The position numbers and the translations under genes are program-made. The notes under the pieces are model-generated. The model was not told where the DNA came from. It worked only from the letters and a program-made list of their open reading frames with translations, and did no database searches. From the NCBI GenBank assembly GCA_964399535.1, contig CAYNRE010000005.1:310001-374000 (forward strand): 64,000 nt of DNA, written 5' to 3'. The DNA is from CAYNRE01 sp964399535. Its GTDB lineage: Bacteria > Planctomycetota > Planctomycetia > Pirellulales > CAYNRE01. This document shows positions 51,465 through 60,165 of the stretch, piece by piece; position 1 is the first letter of the stretch; each line of letters begins with the position of its first letter.

Positions 51465-52631
51465 ATGCGTAAATACTGGAACGTCTTAGCTCGCCACGGA
51501 CTGGCCGCCAGTCTGTTGGCCCTGGCCGTGGCCCACAGCCACGCGGCGCCGGTCACGGTGCCGGCTACTTTTTCTGGCCCAGCGCAAACGTTTGGTGCCA
51601 GCCTATCGTTGACCGGCACGCTAGGCGGTCAGGGCGGGGGCACGTTTGGACCGGCCGGCCCATCACAGTTGCTTCTGGACGTGCCGCAACAGAGCGAGCC
51701 GATTGTGCTCAATCCGCTGGGCGCGATCTCACGCAACCCGACGGCGACCGCCAATCTGAAGTTCGACGACGTGTCGCTCGCCAACCAATTGGTTTCCGAC
51801 CTGAATATCGACTTCTTCAATGGCACGAATTTGCCGTTCAGCTTTAAGCGAATCGAGCTCGAGGGCACGGCCACCACGCCGTCGAATCCGACGCCCAATC
51901 CGTTGATTATCCGCTCGGACATCACCGGCACGATCGACTCGCTGAGCTTCGTGCAGGATCCGGGCCTCTCGGAAAATGGCATGTTCACGGGTCAGTTGCA
52001 GGGCTCGCTCACAGCCAACCTGGGCCTTGCCCTGCGAGTTGGCATCTTGACGATTCCGATCAACCTGGACCCAATCGTGCTCGACTTCGACGAGCCGTTC
52101 AGTCTGCCCGGCAATTTCACGCTGACTGACCTGCAGATTGGTCAGGCGTTTCCTCACGATGCCTTGGCCAAGATCGGCAATACGCTGACGAACCTCTCGT
52201 TCAGCATCATGGAGGCCGATACCTTTGACCTGGAGAGCACCACGACGCCGCTTTACGATATCAGTGGCTCGTTCGAGCTCGCGGTAACCGTGGGCTTGAA
52301 CAACGCCCTGTATAGCCTCGAGACCACGCTCCCTGACGTGATCAACGAAGAGGGTGCCCCGACGCTGGTGGGCGATGCCAACGGCGACTGCTCGGTGGGT
52401 GCCGCGGACTACGCGATTTGGGCTGCCCAGTTCGGCCAAACCGCCGCCGGGCTCTCGGCCGACTTTGACGGCAACGGCTCGGTCGGCGCTGGCGATTACG
52501 CCCTCTGGGCTGCTAATTTCGGCAAGACCTGCCCGCCGGCGGGTGCTGCCGTTCCCGAGCCTTCGACCCTGGTGCTGGGCCTGGGAGGCCTGCTGGGGCT
52601 GATTGGCTTGATCCGTCGGAAGCGCAGCTAG
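51465..52631 (+). CDS. PEP-CTERM exported protein with dockerin-like EF-hand pair
   Basis: 388 residues from the ATG at 51465, with GAGGGAG upstream and a good signal peptide (HGLAASLLALAVAHSHAA). The central 270 residues are beta-rich without a recognised domain. Residues about 303-360 carry two calcium loops in tandem (GDANGDCSVGAADYAIWAAQFG, then ADFDGNGSVGAGDYALWAANFG), like dockerin type I repeats. The C-terminus VPEPSTLVLGLGGLLGLIGLIRRKRS is a canonical PEP-CTERM anchor: VPEPS motif, membrane helix, basic end. Such proteins are sorted by an exosortase, which is not in this window. Extracellular or envelope location is inferred. Confidence 0.93.
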   Translation: MRKYWNVLARHGLAASLLALAVAHSHAAPVTVPATFSGPAQTFGASLSLTGTLGGQGGGTFGPAGPSQLLLDVPQQSEPIVLNPLGAISRNPTATANLKFDDVSLANQLVSDLNIDFFNGTNLPFSFKRIELEGTATTPSNPTPNPLIIRSDITGTIDSLSFVQDPGLSENGMFTGQLQGSLTANLGLALRVGILTIPINLDPIVLDFDEPFSLPGNFTLTDLQIGQAFPHDALAKIGNTLTNLSFSIMEADTFDLESTTTPLYDISGSFELAVTVGLNNALYSLETTLPDVINEEGAPTLVGDANGDCSVGAADYAIWAAQFGQTAAGLSADFDGNGSVGAGDYALWAANFGKTCPPAGAAVPEPSTLVLGLGGLLGLIGLIRRKRS

Positions 52632-52641
52632 GAAACGCGAG

Positions 52642-52671
52642 AACCAATCCCCCTGTTGGGTGGGATTGGTT
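52642..52671 (+). terminator. Perfect 10-bp hairpin after the PEP-CTERM gene
   Basis: AACCAATCCC (52642-52651) pairs exactly with GGGATTGGTT (52662-52671), 11 bases after the stop codon. No T-run follows. Confidence 0.55.
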
Positions 52672-52681
52672 GGGGAAATTG

Positions 52682-52717
52682 GCTCCCGCGGAGATCGCCC
52701 GCCGACTCCGCGGGAGC
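52682..52717 (+). terminator. Perfect 11-bp hairpin, second of a pair
   Basis: GCTCCCGCGGA (52682-52692) pairs exactly with TCCGCGGGAGC (52707-52717) around a 14-base loop. Together with the preceding hairpin it probably ends transcription or protects the transcript's 3' end. Confidence 0.55.
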
Positions 52718-52749
52718 AGTCTACCCCGAAAATTCTCACCAAGTTTTTG

Positions 52750-52778
52750 TTGACACATTGAATTCAGGCCGTTAATCT
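52750..52778 (+). promoter_or_regulatory. Near-consensus sigma-70 promoter
   Basis: TTGACA (52750-52755) and TAATCT (52773-52778) are 17 bases apart, preceded by a T-run. It lies 590 bases before the next start codon, so it drives either a long leader or an unannotated RNA. Confidence 0.65.
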
Positions 52779-53364
52779 CAGGAAAGGTGCTAGAGCTTTC
52801 GCCCCAGAGGGTATCCGCATAGAACGGAAGCGGGTCATGGGGTCGACGGCTAGCACACCGTCTATTTCCGCGAAAAGGGCGCTACTGAAGTAGGACAGAG
52901 CCAACCAAAAAAACCAACGGAGAGGCCGAGTGGCTCGTCCGCGGTTGTTTGGTGCTGGTGGCTCTTCTGGTCCACAACAACTTGAGTTCAACTCCGGTCG
53001 CTCTGGCGGCCAACTGCGGGGGTTGAAACAAGCGCCCTCAAAGGCTCTCACCGAGCCTTGCTCCTCAAGCGGACCCTGAAGTGCTGCACTCGTTTGGCTC
53101 TGCGTTGCCTTGGAATGTTTGCCCGGTCGCCAACGGTGGCTCGGCACAACGCAAGTAGGCAGCCGCCGAGATTCCGACCGAAGCGCCAATCACTGCGGTA
53201 TCCGAGGTTTGGTACCAACGCAACCGAGGGGGCAACTGCTCGGGGATACCGAACCACGTCAGCCGACGCCACGAAGCTCCTCGCACCGATGCTTGATAAA
53301 TGGGGAAGTTTCGGAAGTTTTCACTGAACTCGACATCTGAACTCGACAACGGCAGAGGAACTTG
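52779..53364. other. Long leader or unannotated RNA before the second PEP-CTERM gene
   Basis: 586 bases without a convincing gene; short frames on either strand have no recognisable features. The position directly downstream of a strong promoter suggests it is transcribed. Confidence 0.45.
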
Positions 53365-54099
53365 ATGATGAAACGCATTTTGTGGACAGCCTTGATTCTG
53401 GCCTCCGCCTCGCCTGCGTTTGCCGCCCCGATCTGGAAGTTTGACCAGCAGATCATCGGGGACAAGCTGATTGGCGTGGAAGTCTCGATCAACCTGAACG
53501 ATCAGTTCGGCGGTCCGGCCGCTTTGATCGTGACCTTCGAAGGCTCGATCGTGCAGGCCGAAGCCGTCAGCGAAGACGGCAACGCCCAAATCGACCAAAG
53601 CTCGGGTGGCGCCGGCGTTGGCGCGATCCGGACCGACACGTCGGCCCTGTTCGATTACTCGTCGGCGATGGATAGCTGGTTCTACTTCGGAACCGGCACC
53701 AACCCGGCCCAGGCATGGCGCGCCCCGATTGCTCCGTTCGACGGCATTGCCGGCGGCGAGATCGGCAGCACCTCGTTCAGCATGTCGGCCGGCTCGGGCA
53801 CGGGCGCTGCGGGACAGGTTCCCGGCGACGTGTTCCTCCCGGTCGCCCACCTGGTGATCGACCTGTCGGCTGGCCCCGCGGGCGGCACGGGCGGCAACGG
53901 CAACCCGAACCGCAACCTGGTCTACTCGTGGCAGACTGGCCATGCCAGCGTCGACGGGCAAGACAGCGTGCAGTTCCCGGCCGGCGGTGGTTTCCAAACC
54001 GATACGATCCGCCTGATTCCCGAACCGTCGAGCCTGGTGCTGGCCGGTATGGGTGCTCTGGCCCTGGTCGGTCTGGTCCGTCGTCGTCGCTCGGCCTAG
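53365..54099 (+). CDS. PEP-CTERM exported protein
   Basis: 244 residues. Adjacent ATGs at 53365 and 53368 are both usable; AGAGGA lies 5 and 8 bases upstream respectively. The signal peptide is KRILWTALILASASPAFAA. The body (WKFDQQIIGDKLIGVEVSINLNDQFGGPAALIVTFEGSIVQAEAVSEDG) is beta-rich, as in other cohesin-like or unknown PEP-CTERM proteins. The C-terminus IPEPSSLVLAGMGALALVGLVRRRRSA is a canonical PEP-CTERM sorting signal. It has its own distant promoter and terminator, separate from the upstream PEP-CTERM gene. Confidence 0.9.
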   Translation: MMKRILWTALILASASPAFAAPIWKFDQQIIGDKLIGVEVSINLNDQFGGPAALIVTFEGSIVQAEAVSEDGNAQIDQSSGGAGVGAIRTDTSALFDYSSAMDSWFYFGTGTNPAQAWRAPIAPFDGIAGGEIGSTSFSMSAGSGTGAAGQVPGDVFLPVAHLVIDLSAGPAGGTGGNGNPNRNLVYSWQTGHASVDGQDSVQFPAGGGFQTDTIRLIPEPSSLVLAGMGALALVGLVRRRRSA

Positions 54100-54622
54100 T
54101 CCAGAGGCCGCGGCGGCGCCAACTCGGCATCGGGGAAGCTTTCGCCTAACGTTCAAGCCCCCGACCGAGTGAAGGGAGTCAAAAAACCGGAGAAGAACAG
54201 GCAAGCGTCGATCGGGTATGAAACCCGATCCGATGCGGCAGACCCCGCGGGGGGAATGCTCTGTCGAGTTCATCAGTGACGGCTGGGTGATCGGCAACGG
54301 TCACCCAGCCTTTTTCTTTGCGCCACCGCCCTCCTGGCGCTCACCGGTTTGGCGGATTGCCGTTTCTCGACTCCACCGCTGCGCCATCCGCTCCAACAGG
54401 TTGCTGGCCGCTCGGCCCTGCCGCCCAATGCCGGTCGCGCCGAGCGGCGCTTCGTTTCCCGAGGAAAGTTGCTGGGGGCAACTGCCCACAAGGCCTCGCT
54501 CACCAATGTTTTCCGTCTTGACGACGGGGTGCTAGACTGGTCGCTCGACAGGCTGCCCCATCGCAGGTGCTGCGAGACGCAACCCGGACTGTCTGCCTGG
54601 CAAGCGGCGGAGACCCAACCTC
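54100..54622. other. Intergenic region between PEP-CTERM gene and tetR-type gene
   Basis: It contains an 8-bp hairpin GATCGGGT/ACCCGATC (54210-54230) and the terminator at 54281. No gene was supported in the remaining 300 bases. Confidence 0.5.
54281..54316 (+). terminator. Rho-independent terminator
   Basis: GGCTGGGTGA (54281-54290) pairs perfectly with TCACCCAGCC (54301-54310) and is followed directly by TTTTTC. It ends the PEP-CTERM transcript 180 bases after the stop codon. Confidence 0.85.
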
Positions 54623-55261
54623 ATGCACGAAGACGCCCCGGCCCGCACCGCCGCGCGGCGGCGAAAAATGCTGGAGGTTGCCTCCCGCGTTTTCGCCAAG
54701 GAAGGCTACCGCAACTCCGACGTACAGGTAATCGCCGACCTGGCCGGCGCGGGCAAAGGAACCATTTACCGCCACTTCGGCAACAAAGAGGAATTGTTTC
54801 TCGCCGCCGCGCGAGCCACCGTCGAGTGGATGGCCGAATACGTGGTCGGCCAAGTGGCTCGAATCGACGAGCCCCGGGCCATGCTTCGCGGCATCGCCGT
54901 GGCTTGTGCCCGCTATTGCGAGAAGCATCCCGAGGCGATCGAGTTGATGCTGCAAGAACGGGCCGAGTTTCGCGGGTCGGTGTTTCCCACGGCACTGATG
55001 ATCCGATCCGACGAATCGGGCGGAGTCGAAGCCATCGTGCAGTTGGGAATTGACCAGGGCGTATTTCGCAAGGTGCCCGTGGCCGCCGCGACCAACGCCT
55101 TTTTGGACCTGCTCTTCGGCACCATTGTCTGTGGATGTTTGGGGGGCGGCCGGCGCAAGCTCGCCGAGCGGATGGGGCAGTCGATCGATGTGTTTCTGGC
55201 CGGGCTGGAGCCCGAGTCGTCGCCCCCGGCGGGGGGGCGCGAGGGTACCTCCGATCGCTGA
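54623..55261 (+). CDS. TetR-family transcriptional regulator
   Basis: 212 residues. The N-terminal HTH is typical: RRRKMLEVASRVFAKEGYRNSDVQVIADLAGAGKGTIYRHFGNKEELFLAAARATVEW (residues 12-70). The C-terminal ligand/dimer domain (MLQERAEFRGSVFPTALMIR) resembles the AcrR/TetR_C group. GGAG is 14 bases before the ATG. The gene lies 78 bases ahead of the redoxin-cytochrome-monooxygenase gene and may regulate it; the ligand is unknown. Confidence 0.9.
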   Translation: MHEDAPARTAARRRKMLEVASRVFAKEGYRNSDVQVIADLAGAGKGTIYRHFGNKEELFLAAARATVEWMAEYVVGQVARIDEPRAMLRGIAVACARYCEKHPEAIELMLQERAEFRGSVFPTALMIRSDESGGVEAIVQLGIDQGVFRKVPVAAATNAFLDLLFGTIVCGCLGGGRRKLAERMGQSIDVFLAGLEPESSPPAGGREGTSDR

Positions 55262-55339
55262 TCGTTTGGCCTAGGGGGTGCCGCGGCGATTGCGTACGGC
55301 CCCCGATCGCCTGGTCTTCTTCATTCAAGGGGGCGGAGC

Positions 55340-57190
55340 GTGAGAACCCAAACTTGCACGAAACCGCGAACCATTCGGCACGCGGTTCGAGTCGGCTGTT
55401 CAGCCGCACTGGCCCTGGCCCCGGCGATCTTCGCCACCGGTATGGCTCGCTCGGGCGAAACCCCGGCGGCCGCGCCGCCAGCCGCGGTCGCTCCGTTTGA
55501 GCTGCGCGACTACCGAGGAAAACTACACGCCTGGCCGGGCGAGACTCGCTCGGCGTTCACTGTCGTGGTGATGCTCGGCACCGACTGCCCCCTGGTGCGG
55601 CTCTACGCTCCCCGGCTGGCGCAACTGGCCGCGGAGTTCGAGCCTCGCGGCGTACGGTTTCTGGGGGTGAATGCCAATCGGCAAGACACCCTGACCAAAA
55701 TCGGGCACTGGGCCCGCCAGGCCGGGGTTTCGTTCCCGGTACTAAAAGATGGCGACCAGCGCGTAATGGCCGCCTTCGGAGCCACGCGCACGCCCGAGGT
55801 GTTTTTGCTGGATGCCCAGGGGCGCGTGCGCTACCACGGCCGGGTCGACGATCAATACGGCGTGGGGGTGCAGCGGCGGGCGCCGCTGCGCCAGGACCTG
55901 CGCATTGCCCTGGAGCAATGCCTGGCCGGTCAGGAGGTGAGCCAGCCGGTAACCGAGCTGGCTGGCTGCCTGATCGGGCGATTGCCCAGCGGCGAACCCG
56001 GCGGCGGCGTCACCTACAGCAATCAAATCGCGCGCCTCCTGGAGCAGCGGTGTGTCGAGTGTCACCGGGCGGGTCAAATCGGCCCCTTTCCACTGACCAA
56101 CTACGATGAGGTGGCCGGCTGGGCCGATATGATCGGCGAGGTGGTCCAGCAGCGCCGCATGCCCCCGTGGTTCGCCGACCCGGCCCACGGCCATTTTCTC
56201 AACTCGGCGCGGCTGAGCGACGAGGAAGTGGCCCTGATCGAGTCTTGGGTTACGCACGGCGCGCCCGAGGGAGATCGGGCCCTGTTGCCTCCCCCGCGAC
56301 AGTACGTCGAAGGTTGGCGAATCGACCAACCCGACCTGGTGGTCCCGATGAGCCAGGAGCCGTTTGTGGTTCAAGCCGAAGGGGTCGAGGATTACCAAAC
56401 CTTTGAGGTCGATCCGGGGTTTACCGAAGACCGCTGGATTCAGGCCGCCGAGGCCCGACCCGGCAACCGCAGCGTGGTGCACCATCACCTGGCCTACTTC
56501 GTGGTGCCGGGCGAAGATCGCCAGATCGCCCAGGTCAAGAACCAGATTGCCGGCTACGCCCCCGGAACGCCCCCTTTTGTGTACCCGCCGGGAACCGCCC
56601 TACGGATTCCCAAGGGGGCCAAGATCCTGTTCCAGATGCACTACACGCCCGTGGGCACCGAGCAGACCGACCGCAGCAGCCTGGGGCTGATTTTCGCCGA
56701 CCCGGCCAGCGTGCAGCACGAGGTGCGCAACGAAATCGTGGGCAATATCGCCATCCGCATACCGCCGGGGGCCAGCGACTACCATCTCGCGGCCAAGCGG
56801 CGGTTTCGCCGCGAGGTAACCATGATCAACCTGGCCCCCCACATGCACCTGCGGGGCAAGTCGTTCCGGTTCGAACTGGAGTTGGCCGATGGCTCGCGCG
56901 AAGTGTTGCTCGATGTACCCCGGTATGATTTTAACTGGCAACTGCGATACGATCTGGCGGAGCCCAGGGTGCTGCCCGCGGGAAGCAGACTGCACTGCTT
57001 CGCCGGTTACGACAACTCGGCCGATAACCCGGCGAACCCCGACCCTACGGCCGAGGTTACCTTCGGCGAGCAAACCAGCGACGAAATGATGTTCGGCGTG
57101 TTTCAAACGGTTGTCCCCGTCCAGCGCCCGTCGGCTCCCGAGCCTGGCGAGGAGCGGGTCGGCCTGCGCAAGCAACAGGCGGTCCGGTAG
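55340..57190 (+). CDS. Redoxin / cytochrome c / copper monooxygenase-like fusion protein
   Basis: 616 residues from a GTG at 55340 with GGCGGAG upstream and a signal-like N-terminus (CSAALALAPAIFATGMA). Domain order: a thioredoxin-like redoxin at 50-195 with C83 in GTDCP (single-Cys AhpC/TSA type); a c-type heme site C238-VEC-H242 in a small cytochrome domain; then a C-terminal region like the Cu(II) ascorbate-dependent monooxygenases, with H381-H383 in VVHHHLAYFV and H501/H503 in APHMHLRGKSF as candidate copper ligands. The fusion is found in planctomycetes and acidobacteria. A periplasmic oxidoreductase is inferred; the substrate is unknown. Confidence 0.88.
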   Translation: MRTQTCTKPRTIRHAVRVGCSAALALAPAIFATGMARSGETPAAAPPAAVAPFELRDYRGKLHAWPGETRSAFTVVVMLGTDCPLVRLYAPRLAQLAAEFEPRGVRFLGVNANRQDTLTKIGHWARQAGVSFPVLKDGDQRVMAAFGATRTPEVFLLDAQGRVRYHGRVDDQYGVGVQRRAPLRQDLRIALEQCLAGQEVSQPVTELAGCLIGRLPSGEPGGGVTYSNQIARLLEQRCVECHRAGQIGPFPLTNYDEVAGWADMIGEVVQQRRMPPWFADPAHGHFLNSARLSDEEVALIESWVTHGAPEGDRALLPPPRQYVEGWRIDQPDLVVPMSQEPFVVQAEGVEDYQTFEVDPGFTEDRWIQAAEARPGNRSVVHHHLAYFVVPGEDRQIAQVKNQIAGYAPGTPPFVYPPGTALRIPKGAKILFQMHYTPVGTEQTDRSSLGLIFADPASVQHEVRNEIVGNIAIRIPPGASDYHLAAKRRFRREVTMINLAPHMHLRGKSFRFELELADGSREVLLDVPRYDFNWQLRYDLAEPRVLPAGSRLHCFAGYDNSADNPANPDPTAEVTFGEQTSDEMMFGVFQTVVPVQRPSAPEPGEERVGLRKQQAVR

Positions 57191-57315
57191 CCAGGGGCGT
57201 CGTGGCGCGCCTGAGCGCCGCGCCCGACGCAGTCGCCCCGATCTCGACTACTGCCCCCGGGGCGGCCGGCGGTGCAGTCTTTGGTACTTTCCAGCACGAG
57301 TCTGAGCGAGTCGCT

Positions 57316-59952
57316 ATGACCGGCCCGAACGAATTTGAGAAGCTGGGGCTATTCTACCTGGGACGCCAATACGATCTCGACGCCCGCCAGGCCCGGGGCG
57401 AACTGCTGCTTTACGACTCGCAAGACCTGGTGACGCACGCCGTTTGCGTGGGCATGACCGGTAGCGGCAAGACCGGGCTTTGCCTGAGCCTGCTGGAAGA
57501 AGCCGCCATCGACGGGATTGCGGCTCTGGTCATCGATCCCAAGGGGGACCTGGCCAACCTGTTGCTCACGTTTCCCGAACTGCGGGCCGCGGATTTCCGC
57601 CCTTGGATCAACGAAGACGATGCCCGCAAGGCCGGCCTGGAGCCCGACGCCTTTGCCGAGCGCACCGCCGCCCAGTGGCGCGAGGGGCTGGCCGCCAGCG
57701 GGCAAGACGGTAGCCGTATCGCCCGACTCGCGGCCAGCGCCGAGTTCACCATTTACACACCGGGCAGCACGGCCGGAGTGCCGATCTCGATTCTCAAATC
57801 GTTCGCGGCGCCGGGGCGAGACGTGCTCGACGACGCCGAACTGCTCCGCGACCGCTTGCAGGGGGCGGTGGGCAGCCTGCTGGGGCTGTTGGGCCAGGTG
57901 GCCGACCCGCTGCAAAGCCGCGAACAGATTCTGTTGGCCGCCATTCTCGAGCACCTCTGGCGCGCGGGCCAGTCGCCCGATTTGGCTTCGCTGGTTGGCC
58001 TGATTCAACAGCCCCCGCTCAGTCGCGTGGGGGCGGTCGATTTAGAATCGTTTTTTCCGGCCGACGCGCGGTTTCAACTGGCGATGCGCATCAACAACCT
58101 GCTGGCCTCGCCCGGATTCGGTGTCTGGCTCGAAGGAGTGCCGCTGGAAGTGGGGCAACTGTTGTACACCCCCGCGGGCCGGCCCCGAGTGGCGATTTTT
58201 TCCATCGCGCACCTCGACGACGCCCAGCGGATGTTTTTCGTTTCGCTGCTCCTCAATCAAACCCTGGCCTGGATGCGCAGCCAATCGGGTACCAGCAGCC
58301 TGCGGGCCTTGGTCTACATGGACGAGGTGGCGGGCTACTTTCCGCCGGTGGCCAACCCGCCCTCCAAGGCTCCGCTGCTTACGCTGATGAAGCAGGCTCG
58401 GGCTTTTGGCGTGGGAATCGTGCTGGCCACTCAGAACCCGGTTGATTTGGACTACAAGGGGCTGACCAATGCCGGCACCTGGTTCGTCGGCCGGCTGCAG
58501 ACCGAGCGCGATAAGGCTCGGCTCATGGACGGCCTGGAGGGAATCGCCGCGGCGGGTTCGATGCCCTTCGACCGGGCCGCGCTCGAAAAAACCATTTCCA
58601 GCCTGGGCAATCGGGTTTTCCTGCTCAACAACGTTCACGACACGGCCCCCAGCGTGTTTCAAACGCGCTGGGCACTCTCGTACCTGCGGGGGCCGCTTAC
58701 CCGGGACCAAATTCGCCAGTTGATGGCCCGACAAAAAACGGCGCAAGCCCCCGCCGGGCCTGCATCCAGGGCCTCGACTGCCGAAGGCGGCGGGGCGTCT
58801 GCCGGCTCAGGCAACCCGGCCAACGCCGCTTTGCCCGCGGCCACGCCAGCCGACGGAACCCCGGCGAGCACGCCAGCCAGTGCAGCCGCGTCATCAGCAG
58901 CGGCAGCTCAGCCCGCCGCGGTGCCGCCCGCCGCGGTACCAACCGCGGCCGCACCCGACCCGCTGCCCGCGCGACTGGGGCCGCGGCCGATCCTGCCCCC
59001 CGACATTCCGCAGTTGTTCTTGCCCGCGAACACCGCTGTACCCCAGCCGGCCCGGTTGGTCTACGAGCCGCGCCTGGTGGGTTTTGGCCGGGTACGGTTC
59101 GTCGATACGAAACTTCCCATCGACACGGCTCGCGACGCGGCGGCGGTGCTACGGTTCGGTACCGGACCCGTGGTGGTGGATTGGCAGCAAGCCGAACCGC
59201 TCGGCCTGGCCCACGCCGATACGCTGGCGCAGCCGGCCGCCGACGCCGCCGGTTACGGCCCGCTGCCGGCCGAAGCCAGCCGTGCCCGCAGCTACACCGC
59301 CTGGAAAAAGGCCTGGGCCGATGCCCTGTACCGCACCGAGCGGCTGGAGCTCAGCCAGTGCGCCTCGCTGGAGTGCGTTTCGCAGCCCGACGAGGACGAG
59401 CGCGACTTTCGCCTGAGGCTGGCCCAGGTAGCCCGCGAGCGGCGCGACCAGGAAAAACTTAAGCTCCGCGAACGATTTGGCCCCAAGCGCCATCAATTGA
59501 CCGAGCGGGTTCGCAAAGCGGAACAAGCCTTGCAGCGCGAGTCGCAGCAAGCCCAGCAACAGAAGGTGCAGGGGTGGCTTTCGGCCGGCGCGGCCATTCT
59601 CGAAACCATGCTCGGGCGCAAGAAGCTAAGCTCAACCAGTGTCCGTCGGGCGGGAACGGCCGCGCGGCGCATCGGCCGCTCGTTCGAGGCTTCGCAAGAC
59701 CAGGAGCGGGCTGAAGAAAACGTGCAGGTGGCGCGGCAGGCGCTGGAACAACTCGAGTCCGATTTCCAGGCGGCTGTCGCCGAGCTCGAATCGCAATTCG
59801 GTCACGGCGATTGGGCCCTTTCCTCCCGAGTAATCAAGCCCCGCAAGGTTGATGTCGCCGTCGACCTGGTGGGCTTGGCCTGGGAACCGTTTTGGCTACT
59901 CCCCGATGGCGAGCTCGCAACAGCTCGAGCGGTAATCACGCAAGGCGACTAG
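57316..59952 (+). CDS. HerA-like / DUF87 P-loop ATPase
   Basis: 878 residues from the ATG at 57316; the in-frame extension to 57202 is Ala-rich and less likely. Walker A is GMTGSGKTG (K52). Walker B is LVYMDE (D336, E337), followed by GYFPPVANPPSKAPLLTLMKQARAFGVGIVLATQNPVDLDYKGL. This is the HerA/VirB4-type ATPase pattern with the arginine-finger region at VGRLQTERDKARL. An Ala/Pro linker (about 475-560) leads to a C-terminal domain with YEPRLVGFGRVRFVD and a long coiled coil (about 690-830). HerA-type ATPases translocate DNA or pump substrates. Here it stands alone without NurA, so its role is unknown. Confidence 0.85.
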   Translation: MTGPNEFEKLGLFYLGRQYDLDARQARGELLLYDSQDLVTHAVCVGMTGSGKTGLCLSLLEEAAIDGIAALVIDPKGDLANLLLTFPELRAADFRPWINEDDARKAGLEPDAFAERTAAQWREGLAASGQDGSRIARLAASAEFTIYTPGSTAGVPISILKSFAAPGRDVLDDAELLRDRLQGAVGSLLGLLGQVADPLQSREQILLAAILEHLWRAGQSPDLASLVGLIQQPPLSRVGAVDLESFFPADARFQLAMRINNLLASPGFGVWLEGVPLEVGQLLYTPAGRPRVAIFSIAHLDDAQRMFFVSLLLNQTLAWMRSQSGTSSLRALVYMDEVAGYFPPVANPPSKAPLLTLMKQARAFGVGIVLATQNPVDLDYKGLTNAGTWFVGRLQTERDKARLMDGLEGIAAAGSMPFDRAALEKTISSLGNRVFLLNNVHDTAPSVFQTRWALSYLRGPLTRDQIRQLMARQKTAQAPAGPASRASTAEGGGASAGSGNPANAALPAATPADGTPASTPASAAASSAAAAQPAAVPPAAVPTAAAPDPLPARLGPRPILPPDIPQLFLPANTAVPQPARLVYEPRLVGFGRVRFVDTKLPIDTARDAAAVLRFGTGPVVVDWQQAEPLGLAHADTLAQPAADAAGYGPLPAEASRARSYTAWKKAWADALYRTERLELSQCASLECVSQPDEDERDFRLRLAQVARERRDQEKLKLRERFGPKRHQLTERVRKAEQALQRESQQAQQQKVQGWLSAGAAILETMLGRKKLSSTSVRRAGTAARRIGRSFEASQDQERAEENVQVARQALEQLESDFQAAVAELESQFGHGDWALSSRVIKPRKVDVAVDLVGLAWEPFWLLPDGELATARAVITQGD

Positions 59953-60165
59953 AGAAAGCCAGCGGTAGCCGCACGGATGCCAGCAAGGATTCACCCAAGA
60001 CGCACCGAGCGGTTGCCGCAGCAACAACACCTCACGGTCAGCGCGCAGGGCGCATTGCCGCGAGCAATTCGCCCTAGCCCTTGCTCAACGAGCCCGGCGA
60101 ATCGACTTCCGTGGTCAGTCGCCCGTTTGCATGCGGCCGGTGCGGGACATTGATTCTAAAAATGC

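Noticed and set aside
53065..54297. 410-residue minus-strand frame opposite the second PEP-CTERM gene
   Set aside because: The plus strand has a signal peptide and a PEP-CTERM anchor; the minus frame is a compositional shadow.
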